Virus record (IMG/VR): IMGVR_UViG_3300046002_004363
Span: 35,578-99,577 of that record
DNA length: 64,000 nucleotides
From: a virus
Reading direction: 5' to 3' (one strand)
Part shown: one piece after another, positions 31,153 to 38,480 of the stretch
How the letters are laid out: every line of letters begins with the position of its first letter
Numbering within the stretch: position 1 is the first letter of the stretch
Translations under genes and position numbers: made by a program
The notes under the pieces: generated by a model
Databases searched by the model: none
What the model was told of the DNA's origin: nothing
Seen by the model: only the letters and a program-made list of their open reading frames with translations

Positions 31153-31866
31153 ATGAATAAAATAATTTTAATAGACGCTGACAGTTTTGCATACATAGGT
31201 AATAACTGCGAAGAAGTAGACCAAGCATACGATAAAGTAGACCAAGCAATATCAAATATCATAGCGACATCTGGAGCAAGTCATTACAAGGTTTTCATTG
31301 AAGCAATTGGAAACCAAACATTTAGACGTATTGCATTTAATTCTTATAAGTCAGGAAGAAAAAATAAAGAACTGCCAAAGTATTATAAAGACATAAAGCA
31401 ATACATAATTGAAACTTATAACCCATTCATTAGTTGTGGTGTTGAGAGTGATGATTCTATAATTTCAACACACAAGCATTTAAAAGAAGAATATCCGTTC
31501 ACAGAAATAATAATTGCAGCAATGGATAAAGACTATCTAACACACGAAATATCAAGGTTTGATACTTATTACAGCAGATTCGGAGAAATAAAAACAGTTA
31601 GCAAAAAAGAAGCTGAATTTAATTTTTATAAACAAATGATAGAAGGTGACTCTAGCGACTCCGTTTCTGGCGTTAAAGGTTCTGGTAAGGTAATGGCAGA
31701 GAAAGTCCTTAAAAATAGCTATAATTACTTTATATCGACCTGTAGGCATTATAAGTTAAAGCATAAGAATAAATGGAGGGATAGTTTTAAGAAAAATTAC
31801 TTCCTATTAAGGATAAGAGATGATGTTAGGTTTTGTAAAGAACTTGATTTAGTTGAGTTTGAATAA
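31153..31866 (+). CDS. 5'-3' exonuclease (FEN/PIN-like)
   Basis: A 237-residue nuclease. The acidic residues of a FEN-type metal site occur as LIDADSFAY (7-15), VESDDSIIS (about 97-105) and AAMDKDYL (about 119-126), and QMIEGDSSDSVSGVKGSGKV (about 163-182) is the helix-3-turn-helix region that binds DNA. It should resect 5' ends for ERF annealing and remove RNA primers, like T7 gp6. Confidence 0.85.
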   Translation: MNKIILIDADSFAYIGNNCEEVDQAYDKVDQAISNIIATSGASHYKVFIEAIGNQTFRRIAFNSYKSGRKNKELPKYYKDIKQYIIETYNPFISCGVESDDSIISTHKHLKEEYPFTEIIIAAMDKDYLTHEISRFDTYYSRFGEIKTVSKKEAEFNFYKQMIEGDSSDSVSGVKGSGKVMAEKVLKNSYNYFISTCRHYKLKHKNKWRDSFKKNYFLLRIRDDVRFCKELDLVEFE

Positions 31867-31882
31867 TTTTTTTGTATCTTTG
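31853..31882 (+). promoter_or_regulatory. Promoter before the second HNH gene
   Basis: TTG (31853-31855), 19 bases, TATCTTTG (31875-31882). It overlaps the end of the exonuclease gene and starts the structured leader at 31885. Confidence 0.7.
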
Positions 31883-31884
31883 TG

Positions 31885-31977
31885 TTGCATTTGAAATCTC
31901 GACAATATAATGCAATAAAAATATTTGCCTTGCGATACGGATAGGAGTCGAGACCTTGAAGTATTGTGAGGCTTTTT
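31885..31977 (+). ncRNA. Pseudoknotted structured leader (type member 1)
   Basis: Hairpin TTGCAT/ATGCAA (31885-31890, 31910-31915) displays TCTCGAC (31897-31903) in its loop. That segment pairs with GTCGAGA (31947-31953). Between them GCCTTGCGATAC (31927-31938) pairs, including G-T pairs, over 12 positions with GTATTGTGAGGC (31961-31972), which a T run follows. The two helices cross, so this is a pseudoknot; the spacer between them is CCTTGAA. The terminal helix plus T run looks like an attenuator. The layout is repeated at 34523. Confidence 0.65.
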
Positions 31978-31990
31978 AATTTTAAAAGAT

Positions 31991-32725
31991 ATGTTAAAAA
32001 AATGTAGTAAATGTAAAGAAGAAAAAAAAATTGTTGAGTTTTCAAAAGACAAAACAAGAAAAGATGGTTATTATCATCAATGCAAAAGTTGTAGAAAAGA
32101 ATGGAGATTAAATAATAAAGAAAAGCAAAAAAAATACTATGATAATAATAAAGAAAGGATAAAAGAACGAGATAAAAAATATTATAAAGAAAATAAAGAA
32201 ATAATATCAATACAAAAAAAACAATACAAGCAAAAAAATAAAGAAAATATAACAGAACAAAGAAAACAATATAGAAAAGAAAATAAAGAATATATAAACA
32301 AATACGGAAAACAATACTATGAAAAAAATAAGGGTAAAATAAAAAAATGGCATGAAGAAAATAAAGAAAAAAGAAATGAATATGCAAGAAAATATAACAA
32401 ACAAAGAAAACAAACAGACTCATTATTCAAATTAAGAAATAATATTGGCTCTTTAATTTGTCATTCAATGAAAAATAAAGGATATACTAAACGTTCTAAA
32501 ACATTTGAGATACTAGGTTGTTCTTATGAAGAATTTAAGTTGCACATAGAAAAACAATTCAAAGATGGTATGAGTTGGGAAAATACTGGACAATGGCACT
32601 ACGACCATATTTACCCTGTATCTTTAGCTAAAGATGAAGAAGAATTAATTAAATTAAATCATTACACTAATTTTCAGCCGTTATGGGCTATTGATAACTT
32701 AAAAAAAGGAAATAAAATAATATAG
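31991..32725 (+). CDS. HNH homing endonuclease with zinc ribbon
   Basis: A 244-residue protein. CSKCKEEKKIVEFSKDKTRK and HQCKSCRKEW form an N-terminal zinc ribbon; residues 40-140 are an extremely Lys/Glu/Asn/Tyr-rich helical linker with KxYxxNKE-type repeats; the C-terminus HYDHIYPVSLAKDEEELIKL then HYTNFQPLWAIDNLKKGNK is an HNH nuclease with Asp-His metal/catalytic residues. Free-standing homing endonuclease. Base composition is more A-rich than its neighbours. It follows the structured leader by 13 bases. Confidence 0.88.
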   Translation: MLKKCSKCKEEKKIVEFSKDKTRKDGYYHQCKSCRKEWRLNNKEKQKKYYDNNKERIKERDKKYYKENKEIISIQKKQYKQKNKENITEQRKQYRKENKEYINKYGKQYYEKNKGKIKKWHEENKEKRNEYARKYNKQRKQTDSLFKLRNNIGSLICHSMKNKGYTKRSKTFEILGCSYEEFKLHIEKQFKDGMSWENTGQWHYDHIYPVSLAKDEEELIKLNHYTNFQPLWAIDNLKKGNKII

Positions 32726-32729
32726 AATT

Positions 32730-33038
32730 ATGGCAAAACAAAAGGTAGAAGCATTTTTCCCTAAGGAGGAAGAAATCGCAATGGTAGGAGTGATTAATAA
32801 GGAGGTTAAGGTAGCTTTCTCAGTTGAGAAGGCAGACTACGGATTTTATGTGGTTAGGTATAACCTTAATGATAATTTAGAAGGTATTAAAGATACCATA
32901 AGTTATAAGAGGATTGATACGAATGAGAGTGATAGCAAAAGAAATAGAGTTATCTTTAGTAATCAAAGTGATGCGGAGAGAGAGGTTATTAAATCGTACA
33001 ATCAAGTGTTTAACTATATTCAAGAAAAAAGAAAGTAA
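32730..33038 (+). CDS. Hypothetical protein
   Basis: A 102-residue protein (EAFFPKEEEIAMVGVINKEV; FSVEKADYGFYVVRYNLND) with a beta-barrel look. It follows the HNH gene by 4 bases and precedes the gene at 33041 by 2 bases. Unknown, perhaps part of the replication set. Confidence 0.5.
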   Translation: MAKQKVEAFFPKEEEIAMVGVINKEVKVAFSVEKADYGFYVVRYNLNDNLEGIKDTISYKRIDTNESDSKRNRVIFSNQSDAEREVIKSYNQVFNYIQEKRK

Positions 33039-33040
33039 TT

Positions 33041-33292
33041 ATGGAAACAATTAAGGAGAAAATTATCAGTAGAGTAAATGTGATATACAATACTCTAATC
33101 AAGGTAAACAAAAAAGACTCTGTATCTGAAGATGTTAAGAGCATTAGGTTTGTAGTATTCAATGGTAAGACCACAGAAGAATCAATTAAGATTAAGAAAA
33201 TGTTTGATGTAGTCTTCGAGAGAGAATTAAGCAAGAGGTTACAAGAGGCAAACAACGAATTAAGTATAATTAATAACCATATAAATAAATAA
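33041..33292 (+). CDS. Hypothetical helical protein
   Basis: An 83-residue helical, charged protein (KKMFDVVFERELSKRLQEAN). No motif. Likely translated together with its close neighbours. Confidence 0.45.
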   Translation: METIKEKIISRVNVIYNTLIKVNKKDSVSEDVKSIRFVVFNGKTTEESIKIKKMFDVVFERELSKRLQEANNELSIINNHINK

Positions 33293-33296
33293 GATT

Positions 33297-33779
33297 ATGT
33301 ATTTAGACGAAGTAATCTACAATATTGTAGTAAATGAAGCAAAAGAGATTAAGGGAGAAGAAACTAAATCATTTGTGGGCAGAAAAATTAAGTGTATGAA
33401 AGACAATGCCAACCATACATTAGCTGTGAAGGGAGAGGTAGTTGAAGTGATTCATCAAGACGGAAGTGTATTAACCATAAGCAAACCAATAAATGGTATT
33501 GATGGTATGAAGATAACTTCTTGTATGATTGGTAAGGAATTTAAACTACTGAAGAAGAAAGGCAAGAAAGACACCATAGTTGAAGCAATTGTAGATAAAT
33601 TTAATGATAGAAGTGATGTTGGTATTAAGAAATACAACACTACATTAGATAGGGAAGACCTTACAACAGAGCAGTGGATTGATCACGCAATTGAGGAAGG
33701 AATGGATATGATTCTGTACTTAGAGAGATTGAAGAGAGATATAACCAATATTAAGAAAGCTGTAAGAGATGGAGAATAA
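33297..33779 (+). CDS. Hypothetical protein with barrel-like N-terminus
   Basis: A 160-residue protein. VGRKIKCMKDNANHTLAVKG then EVVEVIHQDGSVLTISKPIN look like a small beta-barrel; the C-terminal 60 residues contain LTTEQWIDHAIEEGMDMILY, a helical pattern common to phage proteins related to dATP/ATP-grasp or nucleoside pyrophosphatase regulators, but I cannot name the family. It overlaps the next gene by 11 bases. Confidence 0.5.
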   Translation: MYLDEVIYNIVVNEAKEIKGEETKSFVGRKIKCMKDNANHTLAVKGEVVEVIHQDGSVLTISKPINGIDGMKITSCMIGKEFKLLKKKGKKDTIVEAIVDKFNDRSDVGIKKYNTTLDREDLTTEQWIDHAIEEGMDMILYLERLKRDITNIKKAVRDGE

Positions 33780-33999
33780 GACACTACAGAGGGTAATCTT
33801 TGAACTATCTGGGCAAAAGAACAATAGGGAGTTTGCAAAGTACATCAGGAGATCAGAGAGTTATACATCGAATATGATAAACTCAGATAAGAATATAAGT
33901 GTTGAACTTGGAATTGATATGATGCAGAGAATGTACTTAGATAAGGAGTTAATTAAGGAGGTTATATTAAATTATATAGATGAGGCTTTCTTTATTTAG
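33769..33999 (+). CDS. Cro/CI-like helix-turn-helix protein
   Basis: A 76-residue protein. NREFAKYIRRSESYTSNMIN (about 19-38) is a helix-turn-helix of Cro/CI type and the flanking helices fit a five-helix repressor fold. It overlaps the previous gene and lies just before the non-coding RNA promoter at 34011, which it may regulate. Confidence 0.55.
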   Translation: MENKTLQRVIFELSGQKNNREFAKYIRRSESYTSNMINSDKNISVELGIDMMQRMYLDKELIKEVILNYIDEAFFI

Positions 34000-34010
34000 A
34001 AGATAGTTCT

Positions 34011-34019
34011 TATATTTGC
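34011..34019 (+). promoter_or_regulatory. -7 promoter box of the tRNA-like RNA gene
   Basis: TATATTTGC, a consensus -7 box, 12 bases after the HTH gene stop. No clear -33 box. No protein gene follows for over 600 bases, so it should make a non-coding RNA. Confidence 0.65.
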
Positions 34020-34145
34020 AAAGGTGCTTATCGCTGTCGGTATTCGGCAGTATCAGGAATAAGTTAAATGGTAGTTCATTCAGCCTTAAAGTAAAATAGC
34101 TAAGCTGTGTAAAGCGTTCAAACTGATAATTGATTAGAAGCTAAA

Positions 34146-34324
34146 TCGGGTGTGGCGGAATGCTAACAATGTGAGTTAAATCGTTAAGGTGTTTAATTCC
34201 TGTTGTTACTAGGTAGACGCAAAAAGATAAGGATAGTGTCATCGTGGGTGTGGAATGGAAAAAGCCCACACGAGTCCTTACTTGGAAATCCACAATTGCA
34301 GGTTCGAATCCTGTCACCCGAGCA
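34146..34324 (+). ncRNA. tRNA-Leu-like domain with D-loop and anticodon-arm insertions
   Basis: The 7-bp acceptor stem is perfect (TCGGGTG 34146-34152 with CACCCGA 34315-34321). TGGCGGAAT and GGTAGACGC give the D-arm of a leucine tRNA (stem GCG/CGC), but about 50 bases at 34162-34211, forming helices TAACAA/TTGTTA and GAGTTAAA/TTTAATTC, separate its halves. The T-arm GCAGG-TTCGAAT-CCTGT (34298-34314) is canonical and a short variable arm (TGGA/TCCA) precedes it. In place of a 7-base anticodon loop there is a long TAAGGA/TCCTTA-based arm. The end is GCA rather than a CCA. It cannot decode as it stands; a decoy, primer or processing signal is possible. Confidence 0.7.
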
Positions 34325-34329
34325 TAGTA

Positions 34330-34440
34330 GTTTTCTTATGATAAAAATCTTTACAAATCCTGTAAGGTAGCTATTCCACTTGGTCGTTTCAACTGACAGT
34401 ATAAGAAAACGGTAAACTCATAATTGACTGTCAAAAGTGG
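34330..34440 (+). ncRNA. Pseudoknotted domain of the tRNA-like RNA
   Basis: GTTTTCTTAT (34330-34339) pairs perfectly with ATAAGAAAAC (34401-34410). Inside lies a CTTTACA/TGTAAGG hairpin. CCACTT (34376-34381) pairs with AAGTGG (34435-34440) and TGACAGT (34394-34400) with ACTGTCA (34427-34433); both helices open inside the first and close outside it, so they cross it as a pseudoknot. Confidence 0.6.
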
Positions 34441-34453
34441 ATATGGATTGACA

Positions 34454-34478
34454 AATCGGAAAGACGATTATTTTTTTT
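34454..34478 (+). terminator. Terminator of the tRNA-like RNA
   Basis: AATCG/CGATT hairpin (34454-34458, 34465-34469) with an A then eight Ts. It marks the 3' end of the RNA. Confidence 0.7.
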
Positions 34479-34510
34479 AAACATATCTAAAATTGAATAT
34501 AAATATTTTG

Positions 34511-34519
34511 TATCTTTGC
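34511..34519 (+). promoter_or_regulatory. -7 promoter box of the T5orf172-type gene
   Basis: TATCTTTGC, followed at once by the structured leader. A TTG lies 15 bases upstream, closer than ideal. Confidence 0.65.
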
Positions 34520-34522
34520 TGA

Positions 34523-34620
34523 GTAATTTCTGTGGAGGATTAATTACAATTGAAAATATTACAATATCATTAGAAACCTTATAAGGATTAGAGCCTCCAC
34601 CTCGAAACTTATAGGGTTTT
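34523..34620 (+). ncRNA. Pseudoknotted structured leader (type member 2)
   Basis: Hairpin GTAATT/AATTAC (34523-34528, 34542-34547) shows GTGGAGG (34532-34538) in its loop, which pairs with CCTCCAC (34594-34600). AAACCTTATAAG (34574-34585) pairs over 12 positions with CTTATAGGGTTT (34608-34619), and the helices cross. The spacer is CTCGAAA and the segment before the second strand is GATTAGAG (8 bases; GGATAGGA in the leader at 31885). Sequence of the paired parts differs from that leader while architecture is kept, which argues for selected structure. Confidence 0.65.
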
Positions 34621-34639
34621 CTGTTTTAAATAATTTAGT

Positions 34640-35173
34640 ATGGAAAATAAAATAATTAACAATCAATTAAAAGCGTTTCAACTTATTGAGAGTGAAGATT
34701 CAGTCATATTTTTTAACGGATCTTGCTATGAAAACCCCTCAATTGATGAATTAAAGAGAATTAAAAAGCTAATAGATTCAACGATAAATAATTATGAATC
34801 TATATCTTTGGCTATACAAAAATCAAACAATATAATTCAAGAAGAAAGATTTAAAGAATTTGAAGATATATTTAAGCCAAAAAAAGCTAACAAACCTAAA
34901 AAAGGTATAATATATATTATGAAGTGTGGAAGAACAAATCTATATAAAATAGGTTTAACAACTGGAAATGTAAATACAAGATTTAATTCTTTAAAAACAG
35001 CAAATCCTAATATAAACTTGTTTAAATACTACAAAGAAGTAGTTGACCTATACAGCAAAGAAAGAGAATTACATGATTTATTTTGTAATAAAAGAATAGA
35101 TGGAGAATGGTTCGAACTTAATGAGTCAGACTTATGTGAAATAGATTTATTTTTTAACGTTGTGCCTTTTTAA
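34640..35173 (+). CDS. T5orf172/GIY-YIG-family protein
   Basis: A 177-residue protein. The C-terminal 90 residues are the T5orf172 version of the GIY-YIG fold: KKGIIYIMKCGRTNLYKIGL, then TTGNVNTRFNSLKTANPNIN, and a conserved glutamate in ELHDLF followed by GEWFEL. The N-terminal 85 residues are a helical domain of unknown role (SIDELKRIKKLIDSTINNYE). It may be a homing or defence-type nuclease. It overlaps no credible start of the next gene, whose chosen start is 35193. Confidence 0.78.
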   Translation: MENKIINNQLKAFQLIESEDSVIFFNGSCYENPSIDELKRIKKLIDSTINNYESISLAIQKSNNIIQEERFKEFEDIFKPKKANKPKKGIIYIMKCGRTNLYKIGLTTGNVNTRFNSLKTANPNINLFKYYKEVVDLYSKERELHDLFCNKRIDGEWFELNESDLCEIDLFFNVVPF

Positions 35174-35192
35174 TTTTTTAAACATAAAACAA

Positions 35193-36134
35193 ATGAATCA
35201 TAGTTTTAACGTAGATATAGCAAAAAAATATGGTGTAGAATTGGCTATAATTTTAGAAAATATGCAGTGGTGGATTGCTAAAAATAAAGCTAATAAAAAG
35301 CATTTTCATCAAGGAAGTTACTGGACATATAATTCTGTAAAAGCATTTTCTGAACTATTTCCTTATTGGTCTGTACATCAAATAGGCAGGTTTTTAAGAA
35401 GACTAGAAGACGAAGGTTTGATAGTGTCTAAAAACTTTAATAAGGCTGGATATGACAAGACAAAGTGGTATACAGTCAATGATAGCTTGATTTTGCAAAA
35501 TTGCAACATCGAATGTGCAGAAATGCACAATCCATTGTGTGAAAATGCACAACCTATACCAGATATAAACACAGATATAAATAATTCTCTTGTAGGGTCT
35601 TCTCAGACACCTACGAAAAAAGATTCTAAGAAAGATTTATTTAAAACCAAATTGTCAGAAATTGATGTTACTACACTTGATAAGCAAGAACAAGTATATT
35701 TTAAAATAGCTATTGGTTTTAGAGATTTGTTTATAAAGAACAAAAAGGCTTTAGGTGTTAATGATTTTAGAGACCAAGAAAACGCTACTTACAAAAATTA
35801 TGTTGACCCAATAAGATTATCTTTTACGCAAGATAAAAAAACAGAGGAAGATTTTAGAAAGGTGTATGCTTTTTTAATGAATGATGAATTCTGGATGAAG
35901 AATATAATGTCTACATCTAAGTTAAGAGAAAAAATGTCTGATTTACTGATAAGATCATCTTCTGTTCCGACTAAGAAACAAGTACTACCATCAGACTTTT
36001 GGGTAAGGGAATTAAGTGATGAGCAAAAGAAATTACTAAGCGATAAAGACTTAGCTACTTGGGAAAGACAGAAGACAGCAAGGCTTATGGAGGGTGGTAG
36101 AATGTTACCTATAAAAATAGAATATGAAAAATAA
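35193..36134 (+). CDS. Replication initiator-like protein (winged helix)
   Basis: A 313-residue protein starting MNHSFNVDIAKKYGVELAII. Residues 1-105 (FHQGSYWTYNSVKAFSELFP; SVHQIGRFLRRLEDEGLIVS) form a replisome-organiser winged helix as in phage O/DnaD-type initiators. A low-complexity linker follows, then a C-terminal domain (residues about 150-260) that would bind the helicase. An ATG at 35160 is in frame but overlaps the upstream gene. It is followed 4 bases later by the primase/ATPase gene, a normal pairing for origin recognition and helicase loading. Confidence 0.75.
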   Translation: MNHSFNVDIAKKYGVELAIILENMQWWIAKNKANKKHFHQGSYWTYNSVKAFSELFPYWSVHQIGRFLRRLEDEGLIVSKNFNKAGYDKTKWYTVNDSLILQNCNIECAEMHNPLCENAQPIPDINTDINNSLVGSSQTPTKKDSKKDLFKTKLSEIDVTTLDKQEQVYFKIAIGFRDLFIKNKKALGVNDFRDQENATYKNYVDPIRLSFTQDKKTEEDFRKVYAFLMNDEFWMKNIMSTSKLREKMSDLLIRSSSVPTKKQVLPSDFWVRELSDEQKKLLSDKDLATWERQKTARLMEGGRMLPIKIEYEK

Positions 36135-36138
36135 AGAT

Positions 36139-37971
36139 ATGAAAGTAGCGGTATTTAACAACATTAACGATACGTCTGAACCAAGATATGTAGAGGTTAG
36201 TAAGATATTAAAGGCGATAAAAGATGGAGCTTTTAAGGATAAGGTAGAAGCTATTAGAAACGAGAACGATAAGGGTAATCAAAGTAGATTAAAGTCGTCT
36301 TTAACATCAATACTATTCTCTTCATCTAAACAAGAAGGTGTTGAATCAGGTAGAAACAATAAGGTTTCCTGGAGAACAGATAAGGGATTGGTAGAGCATA
36401 GCGGTCTTATGTGTCTTGACTTAGATAAGTTTAGTAATGAGTTCGAGATGATTTCTATTAAGGATGATTTAATGAATGATGACTATGTATTCTCTGTATT
36501 CGTATCTCCATCTGGTGAAGGTTTAAAGGTATTAGTTAAAGTTCCAACTCAAATTGAAAACCACAGGAAATACTTTTATGGTCTTAAGGAACACTTTAAT
36601 TCACCTAACTTTGATGATTCTTGTGTTAATGAGGCAAGAGTTTGTTATGTTTCTTACGATGAAGGCATTTACATAAATGAGGATTCTTTAGTATTCGATA
36701 AGATGCTTGAACAAAAAACTCAAATAGTAGAGGTTAAGGAAGTAAAGGTTCAGGTTAAGGCTGATAATAATAGAATTATAGACGGTCTTTATAAGTGGTG
36801 GTCAGATAGATACGGTCTTATAGACGGAGAAAGAAATAGGAATACCTACATCCTTGCTATGGCTTTCAATGAATTTGGAATACCAGAGTTACAAGCTAAG
36901 TCTTTTATGTCTCAGTTCGAACACACTGGTTTTGAAATTCAAGAGATTAATTCTTGTATAGAGAGTGCTTATAATAAGACACACGTATTTGGAACTAAGT
37001 CATTTACAGATGAAGAGACCATAATAAAAGAATACCTACCTAATGATGTAGCTCCAAAACAAAGTATATCTGTAAACCTTGAGAATATATACAAGGCTTC
37101 ATTTGTTGATGTGACTAAGAAGATTGAGTATCCACCAGTAGCTGTATCAATTGGAACACACAGAATGGGAAGTAAAGATTTCCCTATACCATTTGGAACT
37201 TACGGAAACTTTAGTTGTATTGTTGGGGCATCTAAGTCTAAGAAGACATTCTTAAAGTCTCTGATTACAGCATCATTTATTGGAGGTCAAACATCTAACT
37301 ATACATCTTCTATAAAAAGCCACAGAGATAGAGAATGCTTTATCATTGATTTGGATACTGAGCAATCAAGTTGGCACGCACAGAATGTATTTAAGAGGGT
37401 TACAAGATTAGTTGGTGTTGAAAATTACGAGTTTTATAAACCATTTGCATTAAGACCATACGAACCTAAAGAGAGACTTCAGTTTATAGAGTGGTTGATT
37501 TACGAAAGCGAGATGAAGGATAATATCGGTTTTATAGCAATTGATGGTCTTGCAGATTTAGTTAATGACTTTAATGATCTAAAAGAAAGTCAGGCTGTAA
37601 TACAAAAAGTTATGACTTGGACTGATGATAAGCAATTTCACTTAACAACTATCTTGCACTCCAACTTTGGAACTACTAAAGCTGTAGGGCATATAGGTTC
37701 ATCTATGTTAAAGAAGGCAGAAACTGTATGTCAAGTAACTCCAGAAGGTGATTGTGTTAAAGCTCACTTTAGCCACACAAGGGGATTTCCAATAGCAGAT
37801 TTTTGTTATTCAGTTAATGAAGATGGTCTTCCGTACTTATTGAATGAGAATGCAGAACCTATAATTAGAAAGGCTGTAAAGGAAATTGATGAGTGTGATG
37901 CTCCATTACCGACACCAACACCAGACCAAGCATTTGGACCAATAGATATTAATAACGCAATACCATTTTAA
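36139..37971 (+). CDS. BT4734/VirE_N-type primase-like domain fused to RecA-like ATPase
   Basis: A 610-residue replication protein. Residues about 85-190 are a BT4734/VirE_N domain (HSGLMCLDLDKFSNEF, FVSPSGEGLKVLVKV, EARVCYVSYDEGIYIN), a relative of archaeo-eukaryotic primases common in Bacteroidota. Residues 205-285 look like a primase C-terminal or DnaB-loading region (DGERNRNTYILAMAFNEFGI). Residues from about 345 form a RecA/RepA-like ATPase with Walker A GASKSKKT (363-370, the middle Gly replaced) and Walker B FIAIDGLADLV (near 462-472). It probably primes and unwinds DNA. ATG 36139 follows a TAAAGATATG junction and is preferred to 36124. Confidence 0.85.
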   Translation: MKVAVFNNINDTSEPRYVEVSKILKAIKDGAFKDKVEAIRNENDKGNQSRLKSSLTSILFSSSKQEGVESGRNNKVSWRTDKGLVEHSGLMCLDLDKFSNEFEMISIKDDLMNDDYVFSVFVSPSGEGLKVLVKVPTQIENHRKYFYGLKEHFNSPNFDDSCVNEARVCYVSYDEGIYINEDSLVFDKMLEQKTQIVEVKEVKVQVKADNNRIIDGLYKWWSDRYGLIDGERNRNTYILAMAFNEFGIPELQAKSFMSQFEHTGFEIQEINSCIESAYNKTHVFGTKSFTDEETIIKEYLPNDVAPKQSISVNLENIYKASFVDVTKKIEYPPVAVSIGTHRMGSKDFPIPFGTYGNFSCIVGASKSKKTFLKSLITASFIGGQTSNYTSSIKSHRDRECFIIDLDTEQSSWHAQNVFKRVTRLVGVENYEFYKPFALRPYEPKERLQFIEWLIYESEMKDNIGFIAIDGLADLVNDFNDLKESQAVIQKVMTWTDDKQFHLTTILHSNFGTTKAVGHIGSSMLKKAETVCQVTPEGDCVKAHFSHTRGFPIADFCYSVNEDGLPYLLNENAEPIIRKAVKEIDECDAPLPTPTPDQAFGPIDINNAIPF

Positions 37972-37974
37972 GAT

Positions 37975-38214
37975 ATGAAATTAATAGAAAAGTTTGAAAG
38001 AATTAAAATAAGTCAAAAAAACACAACTGCAACTTTAAATATAGATTTAGATACAGCAAAAGAATGTGAACAAATAGTAGATGAAGTTGCTATTGAATTT
38101 GGTAATTGGTTGAATAACCATGTAATTAACACTGATGGTAGACATCATAATTTATGTTTTAATAGTAGAGTAAGTCAATTATTTCCTATATTTAAAAAAG
38201 AAAAAGGACTATGA
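37975..38214 (+). CDS. Small phage protein, paralogue of 38211
   Basis: A 79-residue protein ending FPIFKKEKGL with a central helix VDEVAIEFGNWLNNH. It shares the frame DE.A..F..W...and I.KKEKGL end with the next gene and, less closely, with 40158-40352, so it is one of a small family. Unknown function. Overlaps the next gene as ATGA. Confidence 0.6.
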   Translation: MKLIEKFERIKISQKNTTATLNIDLDTAKECEQIVDEVAIEFGNWLNNHVINTDGRHHNLCFNSRVSQLFPIFKKEKGL

Positions 38215-38480
38215 AATTAGTAGATAAAATACAAGAGGCACGCAGTAATAAACTTAGCGATTACTCTAAAATTTACACACCTACCGCTGAAGTTATTGAG
38301 GGGATAGCAGATGAGTTTGCTTTAAGTTTTATTGATTGGTATAATACTTCCGAAACTTGCGAAAGGTATTTAAGAAGGAATTATCCGAAAAATATAACAA
38401 TGTGCGGTTCTCACTATAAAAAAGTTTTAGAGGTTAATAAAGAACTATTAGAAATCTTCAAAAAGGAAAAAGGACTGTGA
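38211..38480 (+). CDS. Small phage protein, paralogue of 37975
   Basis: An 89-residue protein (ADEFALSFIDWYNTSETCER; LLEIFKKEKGL at the end) of the same family as 37975-38214. Starts at ATG overlapping the upstream stop by four bases, and overlaps the next start (GTGA) by four bases, so three genes are translationally linked. Confidence 0.65.
   Translation: MKLVDKIQEARSNKLSDYSKIYTPTAEVIEGIADEFALSFIDWYNTSETCERYLRRNYPKNITMCGSHYKKVLEVNKELLEIFKKEKGL

Larger units (their letters stand above)
34026..34478 (+). ncRNA. Stand-alone structured RNA gene (promoter to terminator)
   Basis: The stretch has its own promoter and a terminator and no protein gene. It begins with hairpin CTGTCG/CGGCAG (about 34034-34050) and a TATCAG/CTGATA helix enclosing about 70 bases, then the tRNA-like domain (34146-34324), a pseudoknotted domain (34330-34440) and the terminator. 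A single RNA of about 450 nt is the simplest reading. Whether it is processed to release the tRNA-like part is unknown. Confidence 0.6.

Noticed and set aside
31797-32423. A 208-residue minus-strand hydrophobic frame opposite the HNH gene
   Set aside because: Its Phe/Leu/Tyr-rich composition is the antisense image of a Lys/Asn/Glu-rich gene; the plus-strand HNH and zinc motifs are genuine.
34118-34126. CTGATAAT near the tRNA-like RNA as a second hammerhead core
   Set aside because: The core CTGATGA is not complete and there is no GAAA-plus-NUH arrangement around it.
34146-34324. An ordinary decoding tRNA-Leu gene
   Set aside because: No 7-base anticodon loop can be drawn, the D-loop carries about 50 extra bases and the 3' end lacks CCA.
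34011-34478. A tmRNA gene
   Set aside because: The tRNA-like part is contiguous apart from its own insertions, the acceptor sequence is not tmRNA-like, the pseudoknots lie after and not inside the tRNA domain, and no tag frame is evident.
34146-34480. A group I intron in the tRNA-like region
   Set aside because: The inserts are only about 50 bases each and no P7 guanosine-binding core could be found.
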